In this document: piece after piece, positions 16,384 through 28,008 of the stretch
Layout: each line of letters begins with the position of its first letter
Numbering within the stretch: position 1 is the first letter of the stretch
NCBI RefSeq assembly: GCF_021631985.1
Contig: NZ_CP070225.1
Coordinates: forward strand, 2,046,001 to 2,110,000
From: Sandaracinus amylolyticus
GTDB taxonomy: Bacteria > Myxococcota_A > Polyangia > Polyangiales > Sandaracinaceae
DNA: 64,000 bases
Direction of reading: 5' to 3'
The notes under the pieces: generated by a model
Databases searched by the model: none
What the model was told of the DNA's origin: nothing
Seen by the model: the letters and a program-made list of their open reading frames with translations, nothing else
Made by a program: the position numbers and the translations under genes

Positions 16384-18366
16384 TCACGCATCGCGGAGCA
16401 CGTCGAGCTCGGCGATCGCACGGCTCGCGCCGTCGATCGCGCGCGCGGTCGCGTCGATCGCGCCGAGGATCGCGGCCGGGGCGTCCGCGAGGCACGCGAG
16501 CGCGGTGTGGTGGCCGATCACGAGGCGCAGCGCGCGCGGGGGCACGCCCTCGATCCAGCGCGCGCCGCCGCGCTCGATCACGCCTTCGTCCTCGCGGGCC
16601 CGCACGCGACCGGGGCGGGCCTCGTGGATCGTGATCGCGAGCGGTGCGGCGGGCTCGATCAGCGCGCGCGCGATCGCCTCGCCGTGACCGGCGATTCGCT
16701 GGAGCTCGGCGGCATCGCGGGGCGCGGGGATGCGCGGGTAGTCGGTGCGCAGCGCCTCGTCGCAGGTCTCGCGATAGGGCTCGGAGGCCATCCACGCGAG
16801 CGCCCACATCGCGAAGGTGCGCGCGTCGAGCACGGCGCCGATCGTGTCCTCGGTGCGGCGGGCGAGATCGACGTCGAGGTTCGGCGCGCCCTCGGGATCG
16901 CAGAGCGGGAACGCGCGCGCTCGGCACGAGGAGCGCGTCGAGAGCCAGCAGTTGTCGGGCAGCACGCGCGCCGCGCCGAAGCACGCCCAGGCGAGCTGTC
17001 CGCGATCCTTGCGCGCGCTCACCAGCGCGAGGCCGGACGTGTCGATCGCGCGCGCGAGCTCGGGCCGCGGGCGATGGCAGAGCGCGGGATGCACCAGCGC
17101 GACGCGCTCGTCGAAGGGACGGTACGCGATGCGCCGCACGTGGGCGTCGGGATCGCGCAGCAGATCGCGGGCGACGATGCGGGCGCGGTCGGGATCCCAG
17201 TGCGGGGTGGCGCGCCTCGGGGCGCCGCGCGCGAACGCGTCGATCGACGCGAAGAGCGCCTCGCGATCGCGCGCGATCACGAGATCGTCGCGGTTCGTCT
17301 GCAGGCCCTCGCGGTGGAACGGCATCCATGCGTCGAGCCCCGGCCAGCTGCGATAGATCGCGGGGGCGCGGCGTCCGCGCGCGAGGCGCCACGGGCCCGC
17401 GACGTCGTGCGCCTCCCAGCGCAAGGCGCCTCGCGAGAGCGTGTCGAGCTTGGCGTCGCGCGTGCCCTCGATGCGCGCGATGCGCAGCGTGGTCGCGCCG
17501 CGTCGCTGGGGCGCGCGCACGCCGATCGTGATCGCGACCGAGGGCCGCACCCCGAACACGTTGTCGTCCGCGCCGCGACCGCGCGCGATCAGGCTCGAGC
17601 CACCCAGATCGATCACGTCGATGCGATCGAGCCAGCGTCCGAGCGCGGCGCGCATCGCGCGGTGGACCGGCCCGTCGAGGAACGACGCGTTGGTCACCAT
17701 CGCGATCACGCCGCCGCGTCGCGCCCGCCGCACCAGCTCCGCGCTCCACCGCACGAAGCGCACGTAGTCGTCGGAGAGCACGCCGATCTTGCGCTCGGCG
17801 AGGGCGACCCCGGCCTCGTCGCGCCGGAAGTCGTCGAGCAGCGTCTCCGTGAAGCGCGCGTCGCGGTTGGCGCTGCGCGCGGCCCACGGTGGGTTGCCGA
17901 TCACGACGCGCACGACGTCGTCGTCCTCGAGCTCGCGCACCGGCGCGAGGGAGGCGAGCGCGTCCCCGCACGCGAGGCGCAGCGGCCATCCGAGCTCGCG
18001 CGCCGTCGCTCCGACGATCGCGTCGGCGCGCGCGATCGCGTCGCGATCCACGTCGAGCCCCACGCACGCGCGAGGTCGGCCGTCGTGCGACGTGCCGTGC
18101 TCGATCAGCGCCGCGAGGAACACGCCGGGTCCGGTCGCGGGATCGACGAGCACCACGTCGTCGCTCGCGATCCCGTCGCGCCGGTCGAGGTGCTCGCGCA
18201 GCGCGAGATCCGCAGCGTGCGCGATGAACCGCGCGATCGCCGCGGGCGTGTGCACCACTCCGCGCGCTCGTGCCGTCTCGCGATCGAGCGCCGCATCGCG
18301 CTCTCTCGCGCTGGCCTCGACGCGCTCGACGAGTCGCAACTGGCCGCGCTCGCGCCCACCGTGCAA
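16384..18366 (-). CDS. Solitary N6-adenine DNA methyltransferase of type ISP/IIG style
   Basis: A 660-aa protein. The methyltransferase domain has the SAM-binding loop DPATGPGVFLAAL and the catalytic IGNPPWAARS (NPPW). Downstream comes a target-recognition region with VRRIAYRPFDERVALVHPAL and a C-terminal helical part with EALRTDYPRIPAPRDAAELQ, both typical of type ISP restriction-modification enzymes. The nuclease and helicase domains that precede this part in full ISP enzymes are missing, as are separate restriction genes nearby. It may be an orphan modifier or a remnant. The longest frame starts with TTG at 18366, 11 bp from the divergent neighbour's start. Confidence 0.75.
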   Translation of the reverse strand: MHGGRERGQLRLVERVEASARERDAALDRETARARGVVHTPAAIARFIAHAADLALREHLDRRDGIASDDVVLVDPATGPGVFLAALIEHGTSHDGRPRACVGLDVDRDAIARADAIVGATARELGWPLRLACGDALASLAPVRELEDDDVVRVVIGNPPWAARSANRDARFTETLLDDFRRDEAGVALAERKIGVLSDDYVRFVRWSAELVRRARRGGVIAMVTNASFLDGPVHRAMRAALGRWLDRIDVIDLGGSSLIARGRGADDNVFGVRPSVAITIGVRAPQRRGATTLRIARIEGTRDAKLDTLSRGALRWEAHDVAGPWRLARGRRAPAIYRSWPGLDAWMPFHREGLQTNRDDLVIARDREALFASIDAFARGAPRRATPHWDPDRARIVARDLLRDPDAHVRRIAYRPFDERVALVHPALCHRPRPELARAIDTSGLALVSARKDRGQLAWACFGAARVLPDNCWLSTRSSCRARAFPLCDPEGAPNLDVDLARRTEDTIGAVLDARTFAMWALAWMASEPYRETCDEALRTDYPRIPAPRDAAELQRIAGHGEAIARALIEPAAPLAITIHEARPGRVRAREDEGVIERGGARWIEGVPPRALRLVIGHHTALACLADAPAAILGAIDATARAIDGASRAIAELDVLRDA

Positions 18367-18377
18367 AGCTCCGCACC

Positions 18378-18935
18378 GTGGAGCATCTGCGGGAGGACGT
18401 CGAGGAGATCCTGTTTCGTCTCGCCGAGCGCGCCGAGCACGAGCCCGTGCTGCGCGCGCGCATCGTGCGCGGCGTGCGGATCGCGATGCGCCTCGCGATC
18501 GCGGAGCAGAAGACGCTCGGTCGGGATCGCGTGCTGCGCGAGCTCAGCGCGACCGCGAACCGCTGGGCCCGCTGGCGCGCTCCACGCCTCGCGCGCGCCC
18601 TCGCGATCGACGTGCAGGACATGGGCGATCTCGGTCGCATCCAGGACTGGGAGGATCGCGTCACGTGCGTCACCGGGCACTGGGTGGTGCGCGAGCGCGA
18701 CGTCGCGGAGAAGCACGAGACCGCGTGCCCGTTCGCGGATCTCGCGACGCACGAGCCGCGCATCTGCACCGAGCTCGTGCACTCGCTCGAGACCGAGACG
18801 TTCCGCGCGCTGAATCCGCGCTACCGCCTGGTGCCGCTGACGCGCCTGCTCTCGAAGGGCGATCGCGCCTGCGTGTTCCGCCACGAGCTGCGGGCGGAAG
18901 TCCACGACGTTTCGGCTTCGTCGCAGACGTCCTGA
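18378..18935 (+). CDS. ATC-hydrolase-like (L-2-amino-thiazoline-4-carboxylate hydrolase family) protein
   Basis: A 185-aa protein from a GTG start. The C-terminal half has a cysteine arrangement seen in the ATC hydrolase/V4R-like group: ACPFADLATHEPRICTELVH, then NPRYRLVPLTRLLSKGDRAC and FRHELR. The N-terminal half is helical and Arg-rich. The family is usually inferred to hydrolyse small ring compounds, but most members are uncharacterised. It is divergent from the methyltransferase gene with only 11 bp between start codons, so its promoter must lie inside that gene. Family assignment is moderate; it could also be a related sensor domain. Confidence 0.5.
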   Translation: MEHLREDVEEILFRLAERAEHEPVLRARIVRGVRIAMRLAIAEQKTLGRDRVLRELSATANRWARWRAPRLARALAIDVQDMGDLGRIQDWEDRVTCVTGHWVVRERDVAEKHETACPFADLATHEPRICTELVHSLETETFRALNPRYRLVPLTRLLSKGDRACVFRHELRAEVHDVSASSQTS

Positions 18936-19012
18936 ACGCGCGGCGAGCATTCGGCGCTCGCCGATCGCGGTCCTTGCGTGCGCCGGACAGGACGGGCATT
19001 CCTTGCGCCGCC

Positions 19013-20287
19013 ATGAGCTCGGGGGACGGCGAAGGCAGAGATCCACGTTCGCGCGCGATCACGCCGGCGGCGGTGCGCGAGGACGACGACGACGCCGACG
19101 AGAGCGTCGTCGAGCGACGGACGATCGGTCGGGTGAGCCTCGAGCCGCCGCGGCTGCCGCTCGATCTCGCGGTCGACGACGAGCTCGATCCGGTGCTCGA
19201 CGCGCTGCGGCCCGACCTCGGCCCGCCCGATCTCGGCGTGCCCGATCTCGATCCACCGCCCGCGACGACACGCAGCACGCTCCGCACGACGACGGTGCGG
19301 GTCGAGACCGCGATCGCGCCCGAGCGTGCGAGCGCGCCGACCCCGCGTCGTCGCGACGATCCCACGACCGGCATCGTGCGCGCCGCGCGTCCTTCGAGCC
19401 CACCGCCGGTGGTGCACGACGACGCGCCCGATCGGCTCGCCCAGCTCGCGTCGGAGATCGCGCGCTCGGGCCCCGATCACCTCGCCGCGCTCGGCCCTCG
19501 TGCGCTGCGCGAAGGGCTCCCGCTGCTGCCGCGCCTCGCCCGCGAATTCCCGGGCCTGCTGTGGCTCGATCTCGCGCACCTTCGACCGCGCACCCGCGCC
19601 GATCAGATCTCGGCGGCGTGCGCGGTGCTCGCCGGGTTCGGCACCGCGTCGGGGCCCCACCTCGCGGCGCTGCTCGCGCCGGGCCACGCGTGGCACGTGC
19701 GGCTGTGCGCGGCGCGCGTCGCGGCCCAGGCGCCCGGCGCCGAGCTGGTCGAGCCGCTGGTGCGCGCGCTCTCCGACGACGACGCGACGATCGCCGACTT
19801 CGCGGCGCTCGCGCTGTGCTCGCACCAGGGCCAGCCGGCGCTCGCGACGATGCTCGGTCGGCTGCGGGTCGCGCTGGTGGATCGCAGCGCGCCGCCGTTC
19901 TGGCGGCGCACCGCCGCGCGCACCTTCGGCCGAATGCGCGAAGCGGCGAGTGTGCCGCTGCTGATCGAGGCGCTCGCCGATGCCGAGCCGATCGCGACCG
20001 CGGCGCGCGATGCGCTGCGTATCCTGACGGCGCGCGATCACGGCGCGTATCGCCTCCCGTGGCGGTTCTGGTGGCGCGGCCAGCGCACGCGGACCCGCGC
20101 GGAGTGGCTGCTCGAAGCGCTCGATCAGGACTCGCCTGCGCTGCGCTCGCGTGCGTTCCACGAGCTCGTGCTGCTCACCGGCGAGGATCTCGGGCGGCGT
20201 CACGCGACGGTCGCGCGCGAGGACGCGCCGGCGCTGCGCGCGTCGTTCGAGCCCTTGCTGGCGGCGACCCGACGCGCGCGCGGATGA
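19013..20287 (+). CDS. HEAT-repeat protein
   Basis: A 424-aa protein starting at the ATG at 19013 (MSSGDGEGRD). The first 150 residues are acidic and then Pro/Arg/Thr-rich, probably disordered. From about residue 185 there are regular pairs of helices of HEAT or PBS-lyase type, for example AWHVRLCAARVAAQAPGAEL, ATIADFAALALCSHQG, RRTAARTFGRMREAASVPLL and EPIATAARDALRIL. Such proteins are scaffolds. The last part (RLPWRFWWRGQRTR) suggests an extra helix or surface patch. The DUF2135-type gene follows 29 bp downstream on the same strand. Confidence 0.75.
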   Translation: MSSGDGEGRDPRSRAITPAAVREDDDDADESVVERRTIGRVSLEPPRLPLDLAVDDELDPVLDALRPDLGPPDLGVPDLDPPPATTRSTLRTTTVRVETAIAPERASAPTPRRRDDPTTGIVRAARPSSPPPVVHDDAPDRLAQLASEIARSGPDHLAALGPRALREGLPLLPRLAREFPGLLWLDLAHLRPRTRADQISAACAVLAGFGTASGPHLAALLAPGHAWHVRLCAARVAAQAPGAELVEPLVRALSDDDATIADFAALALCSHQGQPALATMLGRLRVALVDRSAPPFWRRTAARTFGRMREAASVPLLIEALADAEPIATAARDALRILTARDHGAYRLPWRFWWRGQRTRTRAEWLLEALDQDSPALRSRAFHELVLLTGEDLGRRHATVAREDAPALRASFEPLLAATRRARG

Positions 20288-20316
20288 AGTTCCCGCGCGC
20301 GGCGTAAGATCGCCGC

Positions 20317-21588
20317 GTGGCTCGTACGCCCCCCGAGCGCCGCGCGCGGATCGACGACCGTCTCACCGACCCTCCCGAGCCGAGCGGCGGCCGGCGTCTC
20401 GCGATCGGATGTGGCGTGGCGCTGGTCGCGATCGCGCTGCTCGCGGGCGGGCTCGGGCTGGTGGCGGGCGCGTGGACGCGCTTCGCGCAGCCTGCGCTCG
20501 ACACGTCGGACGACGCACCGATCCCCGCGGATCCCGGGGTGAGCGCGCCGAGTGATCCCGCCGTTCCGCGCCCTTCCGGCGATCCGCTCGCCGAGATGCG
20601 CCGCCGCTACGTGCCGAGCCCGCACGTTCGCGTCGAGGGGATGATCCCCTCCGATCGTGCGCTCGGCCGCACGCCGCTGCCGCAGCCGTGGCAGTCGGGG
20701 CGCAGCGCGGACACCCCGTGGACCGTGCACGGCGCGCTCTATCAGCCCGGTCCTCCGCCCGGCGCGTCGGGACAGCCCGCGCCGCGCATCGGGCACGACG
20801 TCGGCGAGCAGCCCGATCGTCCGCTCACGATCCTCGCGGGCGTGCCCGCCGAAGCGCGGGTGCGCGCCGCGGACGCGAGCGGCGGGCCCGGCGTGACCTC
20901 GTACGCGATTGCGTTCGACGGGTACCGCGGTCATTTCGTCCTGCCCGCGACGGTGCCGACCGAGCTCGGCGTGGTCTCGGCGAGCGGCTCCGACGGCGCG
21001 ACGGTGCGCTTCACGATCGGCGCGCCGATCCGACAGGACGGGACGCTCGCCTCGTCGGGCCAGCCCTTCCGGGTGATCGCGCGCATCGCCGCGATCGACG
21101 ATCAGGGCCGCATGTCGCCGTGGATCACGCGAGAGCTCTCGGTGTTGCCGGTCGGCACCGGCGACGTGGAGGTCGCGCTCACGATGAGCGAAGCGACCGA
21201 TCTCGATCTCTACGTCACCGATCCCACCGGCAACACCGTGTACTTCGGGAACACGACGGGCGTGAGCGGCGGGCACCTCGATCTCGATGCGAACGCGGCC
21301 TGCAGCGGGAACCTCGGCGTCGACAACGAGCACGTCTACTGGCCGACCGGTCGCGCGCCGCGCGGCACGTACTCGGTGCGCGTCGCGCACTACGAGAGCT
21401 GCATCCAGGGCCGTCCCGTCGACTACCGCATCACGGTGCGCAACTGCGGCGAGACCGTCGTGCTCTCGGGTCGCTTCGCGGGCGGCGCGCGCCCCGAGCA
21501 GTGTCTCTCGAACGGGCAGGATCCGAGCTGGTGCCAGGACGTCGTCAGCTTCGTCGTGCCGCCCTGCGCCCCGCCGAACGGGCCGTGA
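20317..21588 (+). CDS. Membrane-anchored protein with DUF2135/YfaP-type domain
   Basis: A 423-aa protein from a GTG start. Residues about 28-53 form one membrane helix (LAIGCGVALVAIALLAGG). A Pro-rich region follows, then a C-terminal domain with the signature of YfaP/DUF2135 proteins: TDLDLYVTDPTGNTVYFGN, GGHLDLDANAACSGNLGVDN, EHVYWPTGRAPRGTYSVRV. These domains are beta-sandwiches in secreted proteins and bear conserved Asp residues that may bind calcium. Four C-terminal Cys residues could make disulfides. The stop abuts the stop of the next, convergent gene. Confidence 0.7.
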   Translation: MARTPPERRARIDDRLTDPPEPSGGRRLAIGCGVALVAIALLAGGLGLVAGAWTRFAQPALDTSDDAPIPADPGVSAPSDPAVPRPSGDPLAEMRRRYVPSPHVRVEGMIPSDRALGRTPLPQPWQSGRSADTPWTVHGALYQPGPPPGASGQPAPRIGHDVGEQPDRPLTILAGVPAEARVRAADASGGPGVTSYAIAFDGYRGHFVLPATVPTELGVVSASGSDGATVRFTIGAPIRQDGTLASSGQPFRVIARIAAIDDQGRMSPWITRELSVLPVGTGDVEVALTMSEATDLDLYVTDPTGNTVYFGNTTGVSGGHLDLDANAACSGNLGVDNEHVYWPTGRAPRGTYSVRVAHYESCIQGRPVDYRITVRNCGETVVLSGRFAGGARPEQCLSNGQDPSWCQDVVSFVVPPCAPPNGP

Positions 21589-22101
21589 TCATCGGGCGCG
21601 CCGCGCGCCGATGGCGATCAGCGTGATCGCGCCGAGCTCGAGCAGCGCGGGCCACGCGCTCTCGAGCCACGTCCAGCCGAGCACGCGCACGAGGTGGCTG
21701 AAGAGCGCGACGCGCACCACGACGAACGCCGCGAGCAGCGCCCATCCGACGAGCATCGTCGCGAGCGCGCGCACGTGCCGGCGCAGCGTGATCGCGAGCA
21801 GCACCAGCACGACGACGAGCACCGCGCCGACGAGCACCGGGAAGATCACGTGGAGACGATCGCGCTGCTCGTAGAGGCCGAGCGTGAACGTCGCGCTGCG
21901 TCCCGCGCGGAACACCAGCGTCTGGAGATCGAGCTGCTTGTTCACCGCGAGCGCCGCGAGCGCGAGCCCGCTCAGCACCACGAAGCGCCGCGCCCCGACC
22001 TCGCGCACCCCACGCGCCGCGTGCAGCGTGACGCCCGCACCGATCGCGTAGGCCAGGGTGATCGCCCAGCCGAGGGGCGTGTCGTCGCCGAGCCAGCTCA
22101 T
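21589..22101 (-). CDS. Hypothetical five-helix membrane protein
   Basis: A 170-aa protein from the ATG at 22101 (MSWLGDDTPLGWAITLAYAI). It has about five hydrophobic segments, including FVVLSGLALAALAVNK, VIFPVLVGAVLVVVLVLLAI, LATMLVGWALLAAFVVV and PALLELGAITLIAIGA. The loop NKQLDLQTLVFRAGR between helices 2 and 3 is the most distinctive part. The stop is immediately next to that of the convergent DUF2135 gene. The start is 57 bp from the divergent SDR gene, so the two promoters share a short region. Family not recognised. Confidence 0.65.
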   Translation of the reverse strand: MSWLGDDTPLGWAITLAYAIGAGVTLHAARGVREVGARRFVVLSGLALAALAVNKQLDLQTLVFRAGRSATFTLGLYEQRDRLHVIFPVLVGAVLVVVLVLLAITLRRHVRALATMLVGWALLAAFVVVRVALFSHLVRVLGWTWLESAWPALLELGAITLIAIGARRAR

Positions 22102-22158
22102 GGGCGCGCGGCGCCGAGCATGGTCGCGGAGCGCGCGCCGCGCTACGAAGGGGCCCGC

Positions 22159-22968
22159 ATGGACGAACTGTTCGGCGGTCGATGGGCGCTGATCACCGGC
22201 GCGAGCTCGGGCCTCGGCGAGGAGCTCGCGCGGCAGCTCGCGGAGCGCGGATGCAACGTCGTGCTCACCGCGCGCTCGCGCGAGAAGCTCGCCGCGCTCG
22301 CCGCGCAGCTCGGTGCGGCGCACGGCATCCAGGCCCGCGTGATCGCCGCCGATCTCGCCGACGAGACCGGGCTCGCCACGCTGCTGCGCGAGATCGACGC
22401 GCTCGGGGTCGCGATCGATCACGTCGTCGCGAACGCCGGGTTCGGCACGTGGGGCGCGTTCGCCGAGCAGACCACGCGCTCGCAGACCGAGATGGTGCGG
22501 CTCAACTGCGAAGCGGTCGTCGGCGTGGTGCACCACCTCGTGCCCGGCATGGTCGCGCGGCGTCGCGGCGGCGTGCTGATGGTCGCGTCGACCGCGGCGT
22601 TCCAGCCCACGCCGATGTTCGCGGTGTACGGCGCGACGAAGGCGTTCGTGCGCAACTTCGGCGAGGCGCTCGCGGAGGAGCTGCGCGGGACGGGCGTGCG
22701 CGTGAGCGTGCTCTGTCCGGGCCCGGTGCCCACGGGGTTCCAGACGCGCGCGCAGATCGAGATCCCCCCCGCGCAGCGCGCCGCGGTGCTGACCCCGCAG
22801 GAGACCGTCGAGCGCGCGCTCGCGGGCTACGCGGCGGGGCGCGTCGTGGTGGTGCCGGGCGCGGTGAATCGCGCCGGTGCGGTGCTCGCGAGCGTGATCC
22901 CGAACCGCGTCGTGGTGCCGCTGGTGCGCCAGATGATGAAGACGCGCCGCACGAGCGAAGGCTCGTGA
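22159..22968 (+). CDS. Short-chain dehydrogenase/reductase (SDR)
   Basis: A 269-aa classical SDR. The cofactor loop is ITGASSGLGEELAR, the NNAG equivalent is VANAGFGTWG, the active-site Ser is in MVASTAAFQPTP, and Tyr/Lys occur as VYGATKAFVRNF (YxxxK). The dinucleotide loop TARSREKL suggests NADPH preference. The C-terminal part (VVVPGAVNRAGAVLASVIPN) resembles DltE/YqjQ-like SDRs. A strong ribosome-binding site, GAAGGGG, precedes the ATG at 22159. The substrate cannot be told. The next lipoprotein gene starts in its stop codon (GTGA). Confidence 0.9.
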   Translation: MDELFGGRWALITGASSGLGEELARQLAERGCNVVLTARSREKLAALAAQLGAAHGIQARVIAADLADETGLATLLREIDALGVAIDHVVANAGFGTWGAFAEQTTRSQTEMVRLNCEAVVGVVHHLVPGMVARRRGGVLMVASTAAFQPTPMFAVYGATKAFVRNFGEALAEELRGTGVRVSVLCPGPVPTGFQTRAQIEIPPAQRAAVLTPQETVERALAGYAAGRVVVVPGAVNRAGAVLASVIPNRVVVPLVRQMMKTRRTSEGS

Positions 22969-23507
22969 TCGCGCGCTCGCTCGCGCTCGTGCTCGCAGCG
23001 GCGGCATGCGTCGGATGCGGCGCGTGGGACGCCGAGGCGCGTGCCCGCGATCGTGCGCGCGACTGGATCGACTGCGAGGACGTCGAGCTGGCGCAGCGCG
23101 CCGAGAGCGCGTGGCGCGCGAGCGGATGCGGTCGTCACGTCGACGTCGCGTGCACCACGTCGGACAACGAGCCCGAGTGCATCCGCGTGCGCTTCGCGGA
23201 CGCGTCGGGTGTCGAGACCACCGCGCCGGTCGAAACGACCGGCGGCGAGAGCGCGCCGAGCACCGACGACACCGCGACGAGCGCGGTGCGCGCATCGCTC
23301 GACGAGCGCCGCGAGGACGTGCTCGCGTGCGCGTCGAGCGAGCGCGTCGTGGTGCGCGTCGAGTGGGACGCGACGGGCGCGATCACGCTCGGCCTCGGCG
23401 GTGATCTCGGAGGCTCCGCCGAAGAAGGCTGCGTGCGCGCCGCGCTCGCCGATCTGCGCGCGCCGAGCGGCGCACCGGGCTCGCTGCTCCACCTCGTGCG
23501 GCGCTGA
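22965..23507 (+). CDS. Small lipoprotein with AgmX-like C-terminal region
   Basis: A 180-aa protein from the GTG overlapping the SDR stop by 4 bp. The signal peptide ends in a lipobox (LAAAACVGCGAWD). A short Cys-containing domain (WIDCEDVE, ASGCGRHVDVACTTSDNEPEC) is followed by a Thr/Glu-rich linker. The C-terminal part has VLACASSERVVVRVEWDATG and GCVRAALADLRAPSG, which resembles the AgmX-like domain of myxobacterial lipoproteins. Function unknown. Confidence 0.65.
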   Translation: MIARSLALVLAAAACVGCGAWDAEARARDRARDWIDCEDVELAQRAESAWRASGCGRHVDVACTTSDNEPECIRVRFADASGVETTAPVETTGGESAPSTDDTATSAVRASLDERREDVLACASSERVVVRVEWDATGAITLGLGGDLGGSAEEGCVRAALADLRAPSGAPGSLLHLVRR

Positions 23508-23551
23508 TCAGCTCCGTTTCCGCTCGTCCTTCGAGATGGGCATCGCCGGCA

Positions 23552-23587
23552 GCGTACCGCACGGCTACGCAGTTTCTTGCGGTATGC
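23552..23587. promoter_or_regulatory. Inverted repeat upstream of the 134-aa protein gene
   Basis: The arms GCGTACCGCA and TGCGGTATGC (one mismatch) are separated by 16 bases, ending 27 bp before the ATG at 23615. This stretch is less GC-rich than its surroundings. It may be an operator or a small hairpin; no regulator can be named. Confidence 0.35.
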
Positions 23588-23614
23588 GCGCGGGTTTGGT
23601 GCGATCGTCGACAC

Positions 23615-24019
23615 ATGGGGGACGACGACGAGATGGCCGTCTTCGTCGTGACCGAAGCCCGCGACGCGGTCGCGGGTGAGCCGGCGCGCGAGGACGTGTG
23701 GTGCGTGCGAGGCTCGTCTCGCGCGTTGATCGCGGAGGAGCTCGCGGTCGGCGCGGGACGGGTCGGTGAGCTCGCGGTGACGCACGGGTTCGGCGTCGAC
23801 GTCTGGGACGTCGGCGATCGACTGCTCGCGCGCGTCGCCGAGGGCTGGCGCGCGAACGACACCGACGAGGGCTCGCGCCGCGAGCGCTTCTTCGTCAGCG
23901 AGGATCGCGGGGTCGCGTGGGCCGAAGTGGGCTCGGCCGACGCGCGCGATCTCGAGCACCGGCGCACCGAGGAACGCCTCGTCGCCCGGCTCGATCGCTG
24001 GCCCGCGAGCTGGTGTTAG
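23615..24019 (+). CDS. Hypothetical acidic protein
   Basis: A 134-aa soluble protein beginning MGDDDEMAVFVVTEARDAVA. It contains a single tryptophan-rich middle (VDVWDVGDRLLARVAEGWRA) and an alternating strand/helix character. There is no signal peptide or membrane helix. The stop codon at 24017-24019 is followed at once by the dispersed hairpin repeat. I do not recognise a family. Confidence 0.55.
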   Translation: MGDDDEMAVFVVTEARDAVAGEPAREDVWCVRGSSRALIAEELAVGAGRVGELAVTHGFGVDVWDVGDRLLARVAEGWRANDTDEGSRRERFFVSEDRGVAWAEVGSADARDLEHRRTEERLVARLDRWPASWC

Positions 24020-24021
24020 CA

Positions 24022-24110
24022 GCCGGAGTGCTCGCCTGCGCAGGTCCCGCACGGGAGCGTGCGAAGCACGCGGACGGGAGGGACCTGAGCGGGCGAGCCG
24101 AGTTTGGACG
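24022..24110 (+). repeat. Dispersed hairpin repeat, copy A
   Basis: An 89-bp element with nested stems: outer GCTCGCC/GGCGAGC, middle CAGGTCCC (24041-24048) with GGGACCTG (24080-24087), and apical GCGTGC-GAA-GCACGC (24057-24071). It starts GCCGGAGTG right after a stop codon and ends GCCGAGTTTGGACG. Related copies occur at 24113, 27911 and 33411; the stem pairs vary together. It sits between convergent genes and may act as a terminator. Confidence 0.85.
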
Positions 24111-24112
24111 CC

Positions 24113-24176
24113 AGCCGGAGTGCTCGCCTGCGCAGGACGGGAGGGACTGAGCGGGCGAGCCGATTTTCAACACTCG
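24113..24176 (+). repeat. Dispersed hairpin repeat, shortened copy A'
   Basis: A 64-bp deletion version of the same element. It keeps the flanks GCCGGAGTGCTCGCCTG and GCGGGCGAGCCGA and the trailing CAACACTCG, but has lost the apical hairpin: CAGGACGGGAGGGACTG joins the two halves. It lies directly behind copy A and ends at the stop codon of the biotin carrier gene on the other strand. Confidence 0.8.
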
Positions 24177-24772
24177 TCAGGCCGGCTCGAGCGCGAGGAT
24201 CGGATCGCCGCCGTTCACGTCGTCGCCGTCCTTCGGGACGATCGCGACGATCTTCGCGCGCTCGGGCACGCTCGCGCCGCCGTACTGCACGCGGTTGAAC
24301 GTCTTCATCACCTCGAGCAGCGCGATCGTGCGGCCCGTCTCGATCACGTCGCCGACCTTCACGAACGGCTCGGCATCGGGGCCCGGCTTCGCGTAGTAGC
24401 GCCCGCTCATCGGCGCGCGGAACGCGAGCCCCGCGCCCGCTGCCCCACGCTGCTCGGCCGCGCTCGCCGACGCGCCCACGACCGCCGCAGGATCGAGCGT
24501 GACGAGCCGCTCGCCGTGCTGCACCGCACGCCGCGCGATGCGACGTCCTTCGGGCAGCGCGACCACCGCGCCCTGCGCGCCCGCCGGCACGATCAGCCGG
24601 AAGCGCGCGCCCAGCACCTCGAGCTCGCCGAGCACCATCCCCGGCGCGAACAGCGCACCTTCCTGCGGCGCCGCGCGGAAGTACCCGGGCCGCGGCGCGA
24701 GCAGCTCGGTGCGCCCGTTCTCGGCGGCGCGTGCGATCAGCGCGAGCTCGCCCACGAAGCGACGACCGTCGA

Positions 24773-24776
<4 letters not shown>
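24177..24776 (-). CDS. Biotin carboxyl carrier subunit of an acyl-CoA carboxylase
   Basis: A 199-aa protein whose C-terminal half is a biotinyl domain with the attachment motif LLEVMKTFN (Lys158). The preceding [19 protein letters not shown] and the following [20 protein letters not shown] complete the barrel. The N-terminal 100 residues form a less typical region ([16 protein letters not shown]) that could dock to the partner subunit. The start at 24776 overlaps the carboxyltransferase gene by 4 bp (ATGA). It is the last gene of a three-gene operon with the two catalytic subunits. Which acyl-CoA is used cannot be told from this subunit. Confidence 0.88.
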
Positions 24777-27840
<3,064 letters not shown>

Positions 27841-27910
27841 GAGGGCGGCACCGTAGCGCAGCGGCGTCGCGCCCGGAAGTACGCGCGATGACGAAGCTCT
27901 CGGGCGCGCG

Positions 27911-28007
27911 GCAGCTGGAGTGCTCGCTCGCGCAGGGCCCGCACGGGAGCGTGCGGAGCACGCGGATGGGAGGGCCCTGTGCGGGCGAGCCGAGTTGTCG
28001 ACACTCG
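27911..28007 (+). repeat. Dispersed hairpin repeat, copy B
   Basis: The same element as copy A, with middle stem CAGGGCCC (27933-27940) and GGGCCCTG (27972-27979), and apical GCGTGC-GGA-GCACGC (27949-27963). The A-to-B changes (T to G on one arm, A to C on the other) keep the pairing. It ends GAGCCGAGTTGTCGACACTCG, just before the stop of the PAP2 gene on the minus strand. Confidence 0.85.
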
Positions 28008-28008
28008 C

